NCBI GenBank assembly: GCA_964582545.1
Contig: CAZOSB010000014.1
Coordinates: 1 to 61,478, forward strand
Reading direction: 5' to 3'
Source: JAVVUJ01 sp964582545
GTDB taxonomy: Bacteria; Bacillota; Clostridia; Peptostreptococcales; Anaerovoracaceae
Length of the DNA: 61,478 nucleotides
Below, piece by piece: positions 1-8,025 of the stretch. The notes below the pieces were generated by a model. That model worked only from the letters and a program-made list of their open reading frames with translations. It did not search any database and was not told where the DNA came from. A program made the translations under genes and the position numbers. Each line of letters starts with the position of its first letter. Within the stretch, counting starts at the first letter, position 1.

Positions 1-48
1 AAGCTTTTTCAAGCTTATTAACTATTTTTTATTAAATTTAGTGTCAAA

Positions 49-93
49 CTACCGTGCCAGAAGAAGAACTTTTTTTTGAACTTTGTCAATCAC
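49..93 (-). other. possible 14-codon leader ORF at left edge
   Basis: On the minus strand a GGAGGA ribosome binding site (complement of 101-106) lies 7 nt before a GTG at 93, which opens a 14-codon frame ending in TAG at 49-51. An extended -10 (TGG followed by TATAAT, complement of 192-197) and an imperfect hairpin (157-177) lie upstream. This could be a leader peptide for a gene beyond the left edge, or chance. No function is recognised. Confidence 0.2.
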
Positions 94-156
94 GATTGAT
101 TCCTCCATGTACATAACTAGAAACATTTTAGTATATACCTCAATGTTTTCTCAGGC

Positions 157-177
157 ATCCGAAGCTCTGCTTTGGAT
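157..177. repeat. 9-bp imperfect inverted repeat in left intergenic region
   Basis: ATCCGAAGC at 157-165 pairs with GCTTTGGAT at 169-177, with one mismatch and a 3-nt loop. It would fold in the 5' part of a transcript made leftwards from the extended -10 at 192-197. The rest of 1-450 is AT-rich. On the plus strand it holds a possible TATAAT (283-288) and small hairpins near 303-320 and 366-396. I see no gene other than the possible tiny minus-strand frame. Confidence 0.35.
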
Positions 178-450
178 TAGACCGTGAAGTTATTATACCA
201 TATCTATAATGAAAAAAATAGGTTACTTATGTCGATTCTGTAAATATTGAAAAAAATAAATGCAAATAAAAAATCAGTATGCTATAATATAAAAGTTATC
301 AGAAAAGGTTGATAAAACCTTTACACGGATACAATTCTTCTTTGATATATAGAAAAGGCTCCAGGTAGCGAATACCGATTTCTGACGCCGGAGCGGATCC
401 TAGATATATTGAAGCATATATTTAGTAAAGATAAGAAAGGAAGAAGAAAA

Positions 451-1641
451 ATGGAAAGATTAGTAGGGACAGTAGTAAGAGGATTAAGAGCACCTATCAT
501 CAGAGAAGGTGATGATCTGGAAAAGATTGTGGTAGATACGGTACTCCATGCAGAAAAAGCAGGAACCTTTTCCATTGCAGATCGAGATGTTTTGGCTATT
601 ACAGAAGCGGTAGTTGCCAGATCTCAAGGAAATTACGCCACCACGGAGCAGTTGGCAGCAGACGTCAAGGCAAAATTGGGAGGAGAGACCATCGGGGTTA
701 TTTTCCCTATCTTAAGCAGAAATCGTTTCGCCATTTGTCTCAGAGGTATCGCTAAGGGTGCGAAAAAAGTTGTATTGATGCTCAGCTATCCCAGCGATGA
801 AGTGGGAAATCATCTGATGGACGAGGAACTGTTGTTGGACAAAGATATTAATCCATATACGGATGTTCTTACCCAAGCTAAGTTTGAAGACCTTTTTGGA
901 AAGTCAAAGCATACCTTTACGGGTGTAGATTATGTGGCATATTACAAAGGGCTTATTGAAGAGGAAGGCGCTGAGGCGGAGATTGTGTTTTCCAACAATC
1001 CCAAAACCATATTGGATTATACCGATAACGTGCTGAACTGTGACATCCACACCAGAGCAAAGACGCAAAGGATTTTAAAGGCAGCCGGAGCAAAGGTAGT
1101 AGTGGGTATGGATCAACTTTTAACGGAGAGCGTTGAAGGAAGCGGATACAATACCAAGTATGGAATTTTAGGTTCCAACAAAGCAACCGAAAGCACCATT
1201 AAGCTGTTCCCCAACGATTGTACAGATTTTGTAACCGCTATTCAGGAAAAAATTAAGGTTGCTACAGGCAAGAATATTGAAGTTATGGTTTATGGGGACG
1301 GAGCTTTCAAGGATCCCGTAGGAAAAATTTGGGAGTTGGCAGACCCTGTAGTATCCCCCGGATACACAAAGGGATTGGATGGAACCCCAAACGAAGTAAA
1401 GCTAAAATACCTTGCAGACAATGATTTTGCTCATTTAAAAGGACAAGAGCTGAAAGAAGCAATCTCTGATTATATCAGAAAAAAGGATAGCAACTTAGGC
1501 GACTCCATGGTAGCGCAGGGCACAACCCCCAGAAGGTTAACAGATCTCATTGGATCCCTTTGCGACCTGACTTCCGGAAGTGGAGACAAAGGAACGCCCA
1601 TTATCTATATACAAGGGTATTTTGATAATTACACAAAATAA
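451..1641 (+). CDS. CofE-like (coenzyme F420-0:L-glutamate ligase family) protein
   Basis: This 396-residue protein begins with a pattern (LVGTVVRGLRAPI) typical of the F420-0:gamma-glutamyl ligase family (CofE/FbiB-N), which joins glutamate to a phosphorylated acceptor using a nucleotide. Clostridia generally do not make F420, so the substrate here is unknown and the F420 name should not be taken literally. I chose the ATG at 451 because AAGGAAGAAG lies just upstream; the frame stays open to a TTG at 409 without a better ribosome binding site. It stands alone, followed by a hairpin at 1672-1707. Family assignment is fairly sure, reaction is not. Confidence 0.75.
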   Translation: MERLVGTVVRGLRAPIIREGDDLEKIVVDTVLHAEKAGTFSIADRDVLAITEAVVARSQGNYATTEQLAADVKAKLGGETIGVIFPILSRNRFAICLRGIAKGAKKVVLMLSYPSDEVGNHLMDEELLLDKDINPYTDVLTQAKFEDLFGKSKHTFTGVDYVAYYKGLIEEEGAEAEIVFSNNPKTILDYTDNVLNCDIHTRAKTQRILKAAGAKVVVGMDQLLTESVEGSGYNTKYGILGSNKATESTIKLFPNDCTDFVTAIQEKIKVATGKNIEVMVYGDGAFKDPVGKIWELADPVVSPGYTKGLDGTPNEVKLKYLADNDFAHLKGQELKEAISDYIRKKDSNLGDSMVAQGTTPRRLTDLIGSLCDLTSGSGDKGTPIIYIQGYFDNYTK

Positions 1642-1671
1642 ATTAATTTTGCTTAAAGTTTAATCATATTA

Positions 1672-1707
1672 AATCCGCTTTTCAAACATAATGGGAAAGC
1701 GGATTTG
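1672..1707. terminator. hairpin downstream of the CofE-like gene
   Basis: AAATCCGCTTTTC at 1672-1684 pairs with GGAAAGCGGATTT at 1695-1707 across a 10-nt loop. Only a weak U-run (GTTAAAAT) follows, so termination may be partial. Confidence 0.5.
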
Positions 1708-1823
1708 TTAAAATATCAAAAGTATACCTAAAAAGATACCTAATAAAATTGCGTGAAAGATGTGAGAGTAGGAATCTTTGATTTGATCAGTTTAAAAGTT
1801 TTTTAGATTAAAGAGGATTTAAA

Positions 1824-2978
1824 ATGGAAGAAAGACAATTTGGAACTTATAGAATTGGACCCATTAGACCTCCCAGCGAGGCCAGAAGTCTGCTTCTTCA
1901 AGTTACGGCAGGTTGCACTTGGAATAAATGCAAGTTTTGTGAATTGTATAAAAACTCGTCCTTTCGTGCCTATACCGTGGATAGCATAAAAGAAGACATC
2001 GATACCATGGCAAAGTATAGAGACCTTCTCCTAGAGCTACAGGAAGAGGACGGTACTTGGAATAGAAAAAGACTAAAACAATTTACAGAAGCTATGACAT
2101 ATGAGGAGTATCATTGTTTTATGATGATGGCAAATTGGCTAGCTACGGGAGGGAAAAACGTATTTATCCAAGATGGCAACACCATAGCATTAAAGGCAGA
2201 GCGGCTAGGAGAGGTTCTTCAATATTTAAAGAAAACCTTCCCGCATATTCGGAGAATTACATCTTACGGAAGGGCAGAGACCTTATCCAAGGTTAGCGGT
2301 GAGCAGTACAAAGCCCTAAAAGATGCTGGATTGGACAGAATTCACTCGGGGTTTGAATCGGGTTCAGATAAAGTTTTGGAGTTAATCAATAAAGGCACTA
2401 CCTCGGAGCAAGAGATTCTGGCAGGGAAAAATATCAAGGCTGGAGGAATTGAACTGTCCGTGTATTTTATGCCGGGCATAGGGGGCAAAGACCTCACAGA
2501 GGAAAACGCATTGGAAACGGCTAGGGTGGTAAGAGAAATCGATCCGGATTATGTCCGAATTAGGACTGCTGTAATCAAGAGAGGCACAGGGTTATGGGAG
2601 GACTACCAAAAGGGTATTTTCCAACTCTGCTCAGAAAATGAAAAGATAGAGGAAATCAAGCTGCTAATTGAAAATACCGGAAATTGTAGTGGAAGAGTGG
2701 TGAGTGATCATATGATTAACCTCTTGCAGAATGTAGAAGGTCAGATGAAGGAGGATCGGGAGGTTATGTTGAATATCTTGGACGAATATCTATCTTTGCC
2801 TGAAGAGACTCAAAGACAATTTCAGTTTGCCAGAAGGAAGTTGATGATTTCGAGTCCAGGTCAGCTGAAAGAAATTGCCTCAGATCAGATATTACAAATA
2901 GATAAGGCATGTAAAGCCATCACCTCTGAACAATCTTGGACAGAAAGAATGAATGAAGTGCTGATGGAATACATCTAA
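1824..2978 (+). CDS. radical SAM protein with CX4CX2C cluster motif
   Basis: This 384-residue protein carries a radical SAM cluster motif near its N-terminus: C31, C36 and C39 in GCTWNKCKFC. The spacing is CX4CX2C rather than the usual CX3CX2C. Glycine-rich SAM-binding elements follow (HSGFESGSD near 176-184 and a later GIGG). It belongs to the broad COG1032-type group whose start reads RPPSEARSLLLQVT. That group has no general function. There is no partner gene nearby and no B12-binding domain. The ATG at 1824 follows AGAGGATTTAAA. Fold confident, reaction unknown. Confidence 0.8.
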   Translation: MEERQFGTYRIGPIRPPSEARSLLLQVTAGCTWNKCKFCELYKNSSFRAYTVDSIKEDIDTMAKYRDLLLELQEEDGTWNRKRLKQFTEAMTYEEYHCFMMMANWLATGGKNVFIQDGNTIALKAERLGEVLQYLKKTFPHIRRITSYGRAETLSKVSGEQYKALKDAGLDRIHSGFESGSDKVLELINKGTTSEQEILAGKNIKAGGIELSVYFMPGIGGKDLTEENALETARVVREIDPDYVRIRTAVIKRGTGLWEDYQKGIFQLCSENEKIEEIKLLIENTGNCSGRVVSDHMINLLQNVEGQMKEDREVMLNILDEYLSLPEETQRQFQFARRKLMISSPGQLKEIASDQILQIDKACKAITSEQSWTERMNEVLMEYI

Positions 2979-3055
2979 GAAGGTCAGAGAAGTGACGAAA
3001 TATGACAGGACTGACAAGGAAATATTAAACAAGACCACATTATATAATTCTAATT

Positions 3056-3868
3056 CTATGTTTTTTTAGAGAAAATATAAGTGATGATGGCAAAAAAAGC
3101 CATCAGGCAGAGAGATGCTATTAAGCTGCTTGTCCCTTTAGGAAAACCTGGGAAGATATAGAACAAGGAGCCCAAAATTAGACCTAAAATAGCAAAATAA
3201 AGTGCTTGGGGATGAAACCTAAGCATTTTTTTTATAATTTTTATTCCTCCCAAAATTCCTACCAACATTCCGGACAGGATCGGAAGCAAGGTCAATAGAT
3301 TCAGCTGAGAGATGGCCTCGATGGTTATGGTGTAAGCACCTAACACCAGCATGATAAAGGATCCGCTGATACCGGGTAGAATCATGGCCATGCCACTGAC
3401 TGCCGCTGATAAAAATAGCCAAATCCATATGGAAGGGGATAGGCCCCCCAGCTCAGATAAGGATTTATTTGCAAATTCATCCTGTATGAAATAATATAAA
3501 GCAACCATTAATATAAAAGTGAATATAAAAATAAAAACATTTTTATATTTGATTTTTTCATAACGGGCTCTTTTGTAAATCATAGGAAGACTTCCTATGA
3601 TTAATCCCATAAAACAAAAACTCATAAAAACTTGAAACTCTGAATAAACGACCAACATTATTTTGCTAAACAAAAAAATGCCTAGTATGGCTCCAATGGC
3701 TAAGGTGGAAAGAAACACTAAATTTTTTTTTATGTTTTTTAAACTTACCGCAAATAGAATTTTATCATAGATATTCAGGATAACTGCCATTGTACCGCCA
3801 CTGACACCGGGTATCACATTGGATATGCCCAAGATCATTCCGAATATTACATTTTTTATATAATTCAA
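3056..3868 (-). CDS. DUF368 membrane protein, undecaprenyl-phosphate translocase family (PopT-like)
   Basis: A 270-residue polytopic membrane protein with about eight hydrophobic segments. It has two glycine/proline-rich signatures: NVIPGVSGGTMAV near residues 17-29 and ILPGISGSFIMLVLG near 163-177. This repeated PGxSG pair defines DUF368. Members of that family (PopT) have been reported to recycle the undecaprenyl-phosphate lipid carrier across the cytoplasmic membrane, which would serve cell wall and surface polymer synthesis. The gene is monocistronic, with AAAGGAAGAG-like bases before the start. Family membership is strong; the transport role is by family. Confidence 0.82.
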   Translation of the reverse strand: MNYIKNVIFGMILGISNVIPGVSGGTMAVILNIYDKILFAVSLKNIKKNLVFLSTLAIGAILGIFLFSKIMLVVYSEFQVFMSFCFMGLIIGSLPMIYKRARYEKIKYKNVFIFIFTFILMVALYYFIQDEFANKSLSELGGLSPSIWIWLFLSAAVSGMAMILPGISGSFIMLVLGAYTITIEAISQLNLLTLLPILSGMLVGILGGIKIIKKMLRFHPQALYFAILGLILGSLFYIFPGFPKGTSSLIASLCLMAFFAIITYIFSKKT

Positions 3869-3949
3869 AGGCTTCCTCTTTTCTTTTGTTTAATGCTGAT
3901 AAAATCATTTTACACAGAATTTAGTACATTTAGCAAGAAAAATCTAAAA

Positions 3950-4032
3950 ATTCTCAAAATTGATATATCGTTATTGAGAATCTATATGAAAAACCATCTG
4001 GAATTGTATAAAATTATTAGACAATTCTGGCA
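3950..4032. promoter_or_regulatory. pair of inverted repeats upstream of patA
   Basis: Two dyads lie in the gap between the divergent DUF368 and patA genes. An ATTCTCAA/TTGAGAAT pair ends near 3982, and CTGGAATTGT (3998-4007) pairs with ACAATTCTGG (4021-4030), allowing G-T pairs. They sit about 85-170 bp upstream of the candidate sigma-54 promoter at 4117, a usual distance for activator sites. Their role is inferred. Confidence 0.35.
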
Positions 4033-4116
4033 AAATAAAAAAAATAGTAGTTTCGCTTGTTGAAATAAATGGGTTTTATAAATTTAAAAATATTTATGAT
4101 TAATTATCGTCTGTTT

Positions 4117-4132
4117 TGGCATAAAACTTGAA
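4117..4132 (+). promoter_or_regulatory. candidate sigma-54 promoter for putrescine aminotransferase
   Basis: TGGCAT-N5-TTGAA matches the -24/-12 consensus TGGCAC-N5-TTGCW except at the last element, where GC reads GA. The transcript would start about 50-60 nt before the ATG at 4201. The patA/ygjG gene of E. coli is known to be sigma-54 dependent, which makes the match more believable. No activator gene is adjacent. Confidence 0.4.
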
Positions 4133-4200
4133 TAATGTAACGGTATGTTATATATCTGCTGAATTTGTGCAGAGATAGTAAAAAATGAGGAGGACATACC

Positions 4201-5562
4201 ATGACTGTATGTAACAAAGACTTAGCTTTAAAAGAAGCCAAAAAAGTACTCGGATTCATCGAGGGAACAGAGTTGACAGAAGATGAAAAAGGAACCATCG
4301 TAAAAGAATCCATTGCTAACTTCAATGAAAACGTGAATCCCGGATGGTTGGAATACAGAAAATCTGTTTCTACTGACGCGACCTTTGTTGAATGGACAGA
4401 TTCTGTTGATCACTTTGAAGACTTATATGGAACAGAATTTATTGACTGCTTAGGTGGATTTGGAATCTACACTTGTGGTCACAGAAATCCTGCAATTTTG
4501 AAGACTGTACAGGCTCAGTTGAACAGATATGCGCTTCACTCTCAGGAGCTGGTAGATCCATTAAGAGGATATCTTGCGAAATTAGTAGCTATGATTACCC
4601 CTGGAGATTTACAGTATTGTTTCTTCACCAATGGTGGGGCAGAAGCTAACGAAATGGCTTTAAAGTTGGCTAGACTAGCTACAGGAGGAAGATGGTTCAT
4701 TTCTACCATTGGGGCATTCCACGGCAAATCCATGGGTGCTATCTCTGTTGGAGGTAAAGGCGCTTACAGACAAGACTATATTCCAATGGTTCAGCAAGTT
4801 CAACACGTAGAATATGGAAATGCAGAAGCAATGGAAACTGCTATTAAAAATCTTCATGCTGTTGGCGAAAAGGTTGCCGGAGTTATCATTGAGCCTATCC
4901 AAGGAGAAGCCGGTGTAATTATTCCTCCTATGGGATACTTAAAAGCCGTTAGAGAAATTTGCGATAAGTATGGCGTTGCAATGATTGCAGACGAAATCCA
5001 AACTGGTATGGGAAGAACAGGAACCATGTGGAGATGTGAAGTTGAGGATGTATGTCCCGATATTCTTACATATGGAAAAGCATTTGGTGGTGGAATCATG
5101 CCCATTACCGGTATCATTGCAAGACCTTGCATGTGGGTTGACAAGTTAATTGAAAATCCATGGATCCTTGGATCACCTACTTTCGGCGGAAACCCATTAG
5201 CATGTTCCGCTGCAATTTCAACCATCGCTTACATGCTTGAAAACGATATCCCTGGTCAGGCAAAAGAAAAAGGCGAATACTTCATGACAAAACTTGAAGC
5301 TCTCAAGGCAAAATATCCTACAGTTCTTAAGGAAATCAGGGGCGCAGGATTGCTGATTTGCATGGAATTCCCTGAAGCTGAAGTTGGATACGCTGTAACA
5401 AAAGGCTTATTCCAGAGACACGTAATGACAGCTGGAACATTGGTCAATGCCAAAACAGTTAGGATTGAACCACCTGCAGTATTGTCTCACGAAACTATCG
5501 ATAAAGTAATGGAAAGATTGGACGAAGCGATTGCTGATGCAAAAGCAGAATTCAACTTATAA
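4201..5562 (+). CDS. patA: putrescine aminotransferase (class III PLP aminotransferase)
   Basis: This 453-residue protein is a fold-type I, class III aminotransferase closest in my reading to putrescine:2-oxoglutarate aminotransferase, which yields 4-aminobutanal and glutamate. Visible features are the PLP-phosphate loop TNGGAEAN (143-150), FHGKS (173-177), the D264 of ADEIQTG, and the PLP lysine K293 in TYGKAFGGG. The roughly 60-residue N-terminal extension before the core is typical of the YgjG type. AGGAGGACATACC precedes the ATG. A terminator follows. The gene is alone, with no aldehyde dehydrogenase beside it. A related omega-amine specificity (ornithine or cadaverine) remains possible. 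Confidence 0.82.
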   Translation: MTVCNKDLALKEAKKVLGFIEGTELTEDEKGTIVKESIANFNENVNPGWLEYRKSVSTDATFVEWTDSVDHFEDLYGTEFIDCLGGFGIYTCGHRNPAILKTVQAQLNRYALHSQELVDPLRGYLAKLVAMITPGDLQYCFFTNGGAEANEMALKLARLATGGRWFISTIGAFHGKSMGAISVGGKGAYRQDYIPMVQQVQHVEYGNAEAMETAIKNLHAVGEKVAGVIIEPIQGEAGVIIPPMGYLKAVREICDKYGVAMIADEIQTGMGRTGTMWRCEVEDVCPDILTYGKAFGGGIMPITGIIARPCMWVDKLIENPWILGSPTFGGNPLACSAAISTIAYMLENDIPGQAKEKGEYFMTKLEALKAKYPTVLKEIRGAGLLICMEFPEAEVGYAVTKGLFQRHVMTAGTLVNAKTVRIEPPAVLSHETIDKVMERLDEAIADAKAEFNL

Positions 5563-5637
5563 AAGTAAAATCACATATAATTAAATTCATTTTAAATTAA
5601 TAGCAATGGTTTAAATGAAAATTTGAAAAATGGTGTC

Positions 5638-5670
5638 GGGGCTACTTGAAAAAGTAGCTCCATTTTTTTT
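5638..5670 (+). terminator. rho-independent terminator of patA
   Basis: GGGGCTACTT (5638-5647) pairs with AAGTAGCTCC (5652-5661), with one G-U pair and a 4-nt loop, and is followed by an eight-T run. Confidence 0.88.
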
Positions 5671-5774
5671 ATTTGAATTAATATTTTATTTAAGAAAGAG
5701 CTACATGTATTGGTAATTTATTCCAAAAGACCGCTTTTCGGGAAAAAAGTGGTATACATTTTTTCTAATTATGA

Positions 5775-5780
5775 TATAAT
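5775..5780 (+). promoter_or_regulatory. -10 element upstream of the structured leader
   Basis: A perfect TATAAT inside an AT-rich stretch. The -35 region is not clear. Initiation 6-8 nt downstream would start the RNA almost exactly at the first helix of the leader described next, which supports both calls. Confidence 0.55.
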
Positions 5781-5783
5781 ATA

Positions 5784-5935
5784 TAAGCCCCTAGGGAAAT
5801 AACGTGAGTTTAAATTAGATAGGGGTTATAGAATATATCATTGAAATACAGTGCGAGAATTTCGACTATATCGAAAACGCACATGGCGGTTGCTATCTAA
5901 ATGCTTGCATTTTCGATAGAGCCTTACCTATGAAA
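5784..5935 (+). ncRNA. structured 5' leader of unknown class before the lytic transglycosylase
   Basis: Three consecutive helices can be drawn. (i) ATAAGCCCCTA near 5783-5793 pairs with TAGGGGTTAT near 5820-5829. (ii) GTGCG (5851-5855) pairs with CGCAC (5878-5882), extended by TTTCGA/TCGAAA. (iii) TGCTATC pairs with GATAGAGC, capped by AAATG/CATTT. They fill the gap between the -10 and the ribosome binding site. I compared it by eye with c-di-AMP (ydaO), c-di-GMP-I and -II, SAM and T-box consensus elements and found no match. It may be a cis-regulatory RNA of undescribed type or simply a stabilising leader. Confidence 0.45.
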
Positions 5936-5947
5936 AAGGAGGATTTT

Positions 5948-7006
5948 ATGCCAAGGAAGCTTATATGCATGTGGCTTATGTTGACACTATTAGTCCTCTC
6001 TTCTATCAATATTTATGCAGAAGAAAAGATTACCGGACAATTTTTTATCAAGAATATTAATATTAATCAAGAAGAGATTATCAACTACGAACTTCAAAAT
6101 TCGTTCTTTATGTATGGCAATGCATTGTACATGCCACTGACCCCGGATATGCAGAAAATATGCGGGATAGAGGCACAGATGGATTGGAACAGTAACACTT
6201 TAAAACTTTTAAAGACTAAGTCAACTCAGAAAAATATCACCGACAGGTGGCTAAAAAATGACAGAAAAGATATCAGCGCAAAGACCCTTAATCAGGGTTC
6301 TGTTTTGGTTTACAGTCCGGCACAGCAGGAGGATGACGTCATCGGTTCTATGGACGTTGCAGTCGAGTCCTTGGATTTGGAAGGGTTACCTTTAATTGCC
6401 AACGGAAAGACTGTATTTATCCCCATAAGGGCTTTGACCAAGAGTAATATACTTAAATATGATACGTACTTTGATACATATTATGGTATCTGCATCAGCA
6501 CCAATCCTCAAGTAAAGGCTCAATCTTTTTTTAAGGCGGAAGTATCTAGGTATATGAAGGGGCTGACAAAGTATATGCGGAGTTATAACAAGAACCTTAC
6601 AGAAACCAAAGCTTTGGAATATGCCTACCTGTTTAAGCGAGCCGGAATCGTGTATGGAATAGACGAGAAGCTTCTAATGGCTATCGCACAAAAGGAAAGC
6701 CGATTTAACCCTAGCGCCGTTGCCAAGGGAGGAGCTATGGGTATGATGCAGATAATGCCGGGTACCGCCAAGACATATGGGGTATCCAGTAAACAACTGT
6801 TGGATGCAAAGATAAATATAGACTTTGGGGCAATGTATATCAGCAATGCCATAAAGAGATATAGCGGTAACACCATCAAAGGATTGTCGGCCTATAATCA
6901 AGGCGGGGGAAGCGTGGATCGGGGGAATTATTCTACTGGTTATGCCAATACCGTAATATCAGTGCAGAAGGCGATTTCTGCCTATGTTCAAGCTGGCAAT
7001 TATTAG
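5948..7006 (+). CDS. secreted lytic transglycosylase (SLT domain) with N-terminal stalk domain
   Basis: A 352-residue exported protein. A signal peptide (residues 1-25, ending near NIYAEE) is followed by a roughly 160-residue region resembling the copper-amine-oxidase-N/stalk repeats common in clostridial surface proteins. The C-terminal SLT domain then carries the catalytic glutamate in AIAQKESRFNP and the GGAMGMMQIMPGTA and LSAYNQGGG motifs. It should cleave the MurNAc-GlcNAc bond of peptidoglycan with formation of 1,6-anhydroMurNAc. I chose the ATG at 5948 because AAAAAGGAGG ends 5-6 nt before it; the frame extends to 5930 over that ribosome binding site. The structured leader suggests regulated expression. 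Confidence 0.85.
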   Translation: MPRKLICMWLMLTLLVLSSINIYAEEKITGQFFIKNININQEEIINYELQNSFFMYGNALYMPLTPDMQKICGIEAQMDWNSNTLKLLKTKSTQKNITDRWLKNDRKDISAKTLNQGSVLVYSPAQQEDDVIGSMDVAVESLDLEGLPLIANGKTVFIPIRALTKSNILKYDTYFDTYYGICISTNPQVKAQSFFKAEVSRYMKGLTKYMRSYNKNLTETKALEYAYLFKRAGIVYGIDEKLLMAIAQKESRFNPSAVAKGGAMGMMQIMPGTAKTYGVSSKQLLDAKINIDFGAMYISNAIKRYSGNTIKGLSAYNQGGGSVDRGNYSTGYANTVISVQKAISAYVQAGNY

Positions 7007-7023
7007 ACAGAAGGGATATGCTA

Positions 7024-8007
7024 ATGAAAAAACTACTTATTATACTTTTAGTTATTATGGCTCTTATTATCACCGGATGTAATAAACCCGCAGCAAAGGA
7101 GACCGGTACGGATGAAAAGGTAGGGGAAGATGTTCAGCTCTCCATTGCGGCAGGCAATCCTACAGGTCAGTATTTCACCATTGGACAAGCACTCACCTTA
7201 GCCCTAAAAAAGCAGATGGTGGATCTACAAGTTCTGGAGACCTCGGGGTCACCACAGAATCTTAGCATGATGCTCAATGGTCAAGCGGATTTGGCCATCT
7301 CCATGTTGGATGTAGCCGCCCAGACCTATGCGAGCAAGGATCCGGTGGGAGAGGAAGGCATAGGAAGTGACCTACATGTCATGATGGAGCTATACCCAAA
7401 CTATGTTCAAATCGTCACTACAGAAGATACCGGAATTAAAAACTTTCAAGATTTAAAATATAAAAGAGTCGGTGTGGGAGCGGAACATTCGGGGATTGAA
7501 TGGAATGCAAAGCTGATCTTTGAAGCCCACGATATGACCTATAAGGACTGCGAAGTCTCCATGGTAGAGCCAAAGGATGCTGTGAAACAGTTAGTGGAAG
7601 GGAAACTGGATGCCGCTTTTGTAACTGGAGGTCTTCCCAATGAACTGATTAATGAAATAGAAAAAGATAAAAGTAAGAAATTAGTGTTGATTCCCATTAG
7701 TGGCAAAGCTAGAACGGATTTAATCAAAAAGTATCCTTATTATAAAGAAGATGTGATTCCGGCCAATACATATGGAAAGAATGCAGTGGTAGATACGGTT
7801 TCTGTAATGAATATTGTGCTGGCTAACAAGGATTTAGATAAAGAGTTGGTCAAAAGCATTTTAACTACCATTGAAGCTAGGCTTATGGAGCTACAGGCAT
7901 CTTTAGGGACACAAGAGATGATTACCATGAAGAACCCGGAGGAAATAACGGACATCCCCCTTCATCCAGGAGCAAAGGAATTTTTTGAAGGTAAAAATAA
8001 AAAATAA
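7024..8007 (+). CDS. TAXI-family TRAP transporter solute-binding lipoprotein
   Basis: A 327-residue lipoprotein with a signal peptide ending in the lipobox ITGC (Cys near residue 19). It shows TAXI-family features: an N-terminal core SIAAGNPTGQYFTIGQAL and a downstream FQDLKYKRVGVGAEHSG segment. Such proteins bind small carboxylates (glutamate or 2-oxoacids in known cases) and hand them to a DctM-type permease. No TRAP permease is encoded nearby, so its partner is elsewhere or missing. I took the ATG at 7024 because AAGGG lies 8 nt upstream; the ATG at 7018 is too close to it. It lies 17 nt after the transglycosylase gene and 18 nt before metG, so all three may share a transcript. Confidence 0.83.
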   Translation: MKKLLIILLVIMALIITGCNKPAAKETGTDEKVGEDVQLSIAAGNPTGQYFTIGQALTLALKKQMVDLQVLETSGSPQNLSMMLNGQADLAISMLDVAAQTYASKDPVGEEGIGSDLHVMMELYPNYVQIVTTEDTGIKNFQDLKYKRVGVGAEHSGIEWNAKLIFEAHDMTYKDCEVSMVEPKDAVKQLVEGKLDAAFVTGGLPNELINEIEKDKSKKLVLIPISGKARTDLIKKYPYYKEDVIPANTYGKNAVVDTVSVMNIVLANKDLDKELVKSILTTIEARLMELQASLGTQEMITMKNPEEITDIPLHPGAKEFFEGKNKK

Positions 8008-8025
8008 CAAAAGAGAGGAATTGTT

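Noticed and set aside
5784..5935. c-di-AMP (ydaO) or c-di-GMP riboswitch before the transglycosylase
   Set aside because: The GCACA-tGGC stretch superficially recalls the c-di-GMP-I core, but the GGGACGCAAAGCC side and the tetraloop receptor are missing, and the ydaO GGGGAACC/GGGGTGAATC elements are absent.
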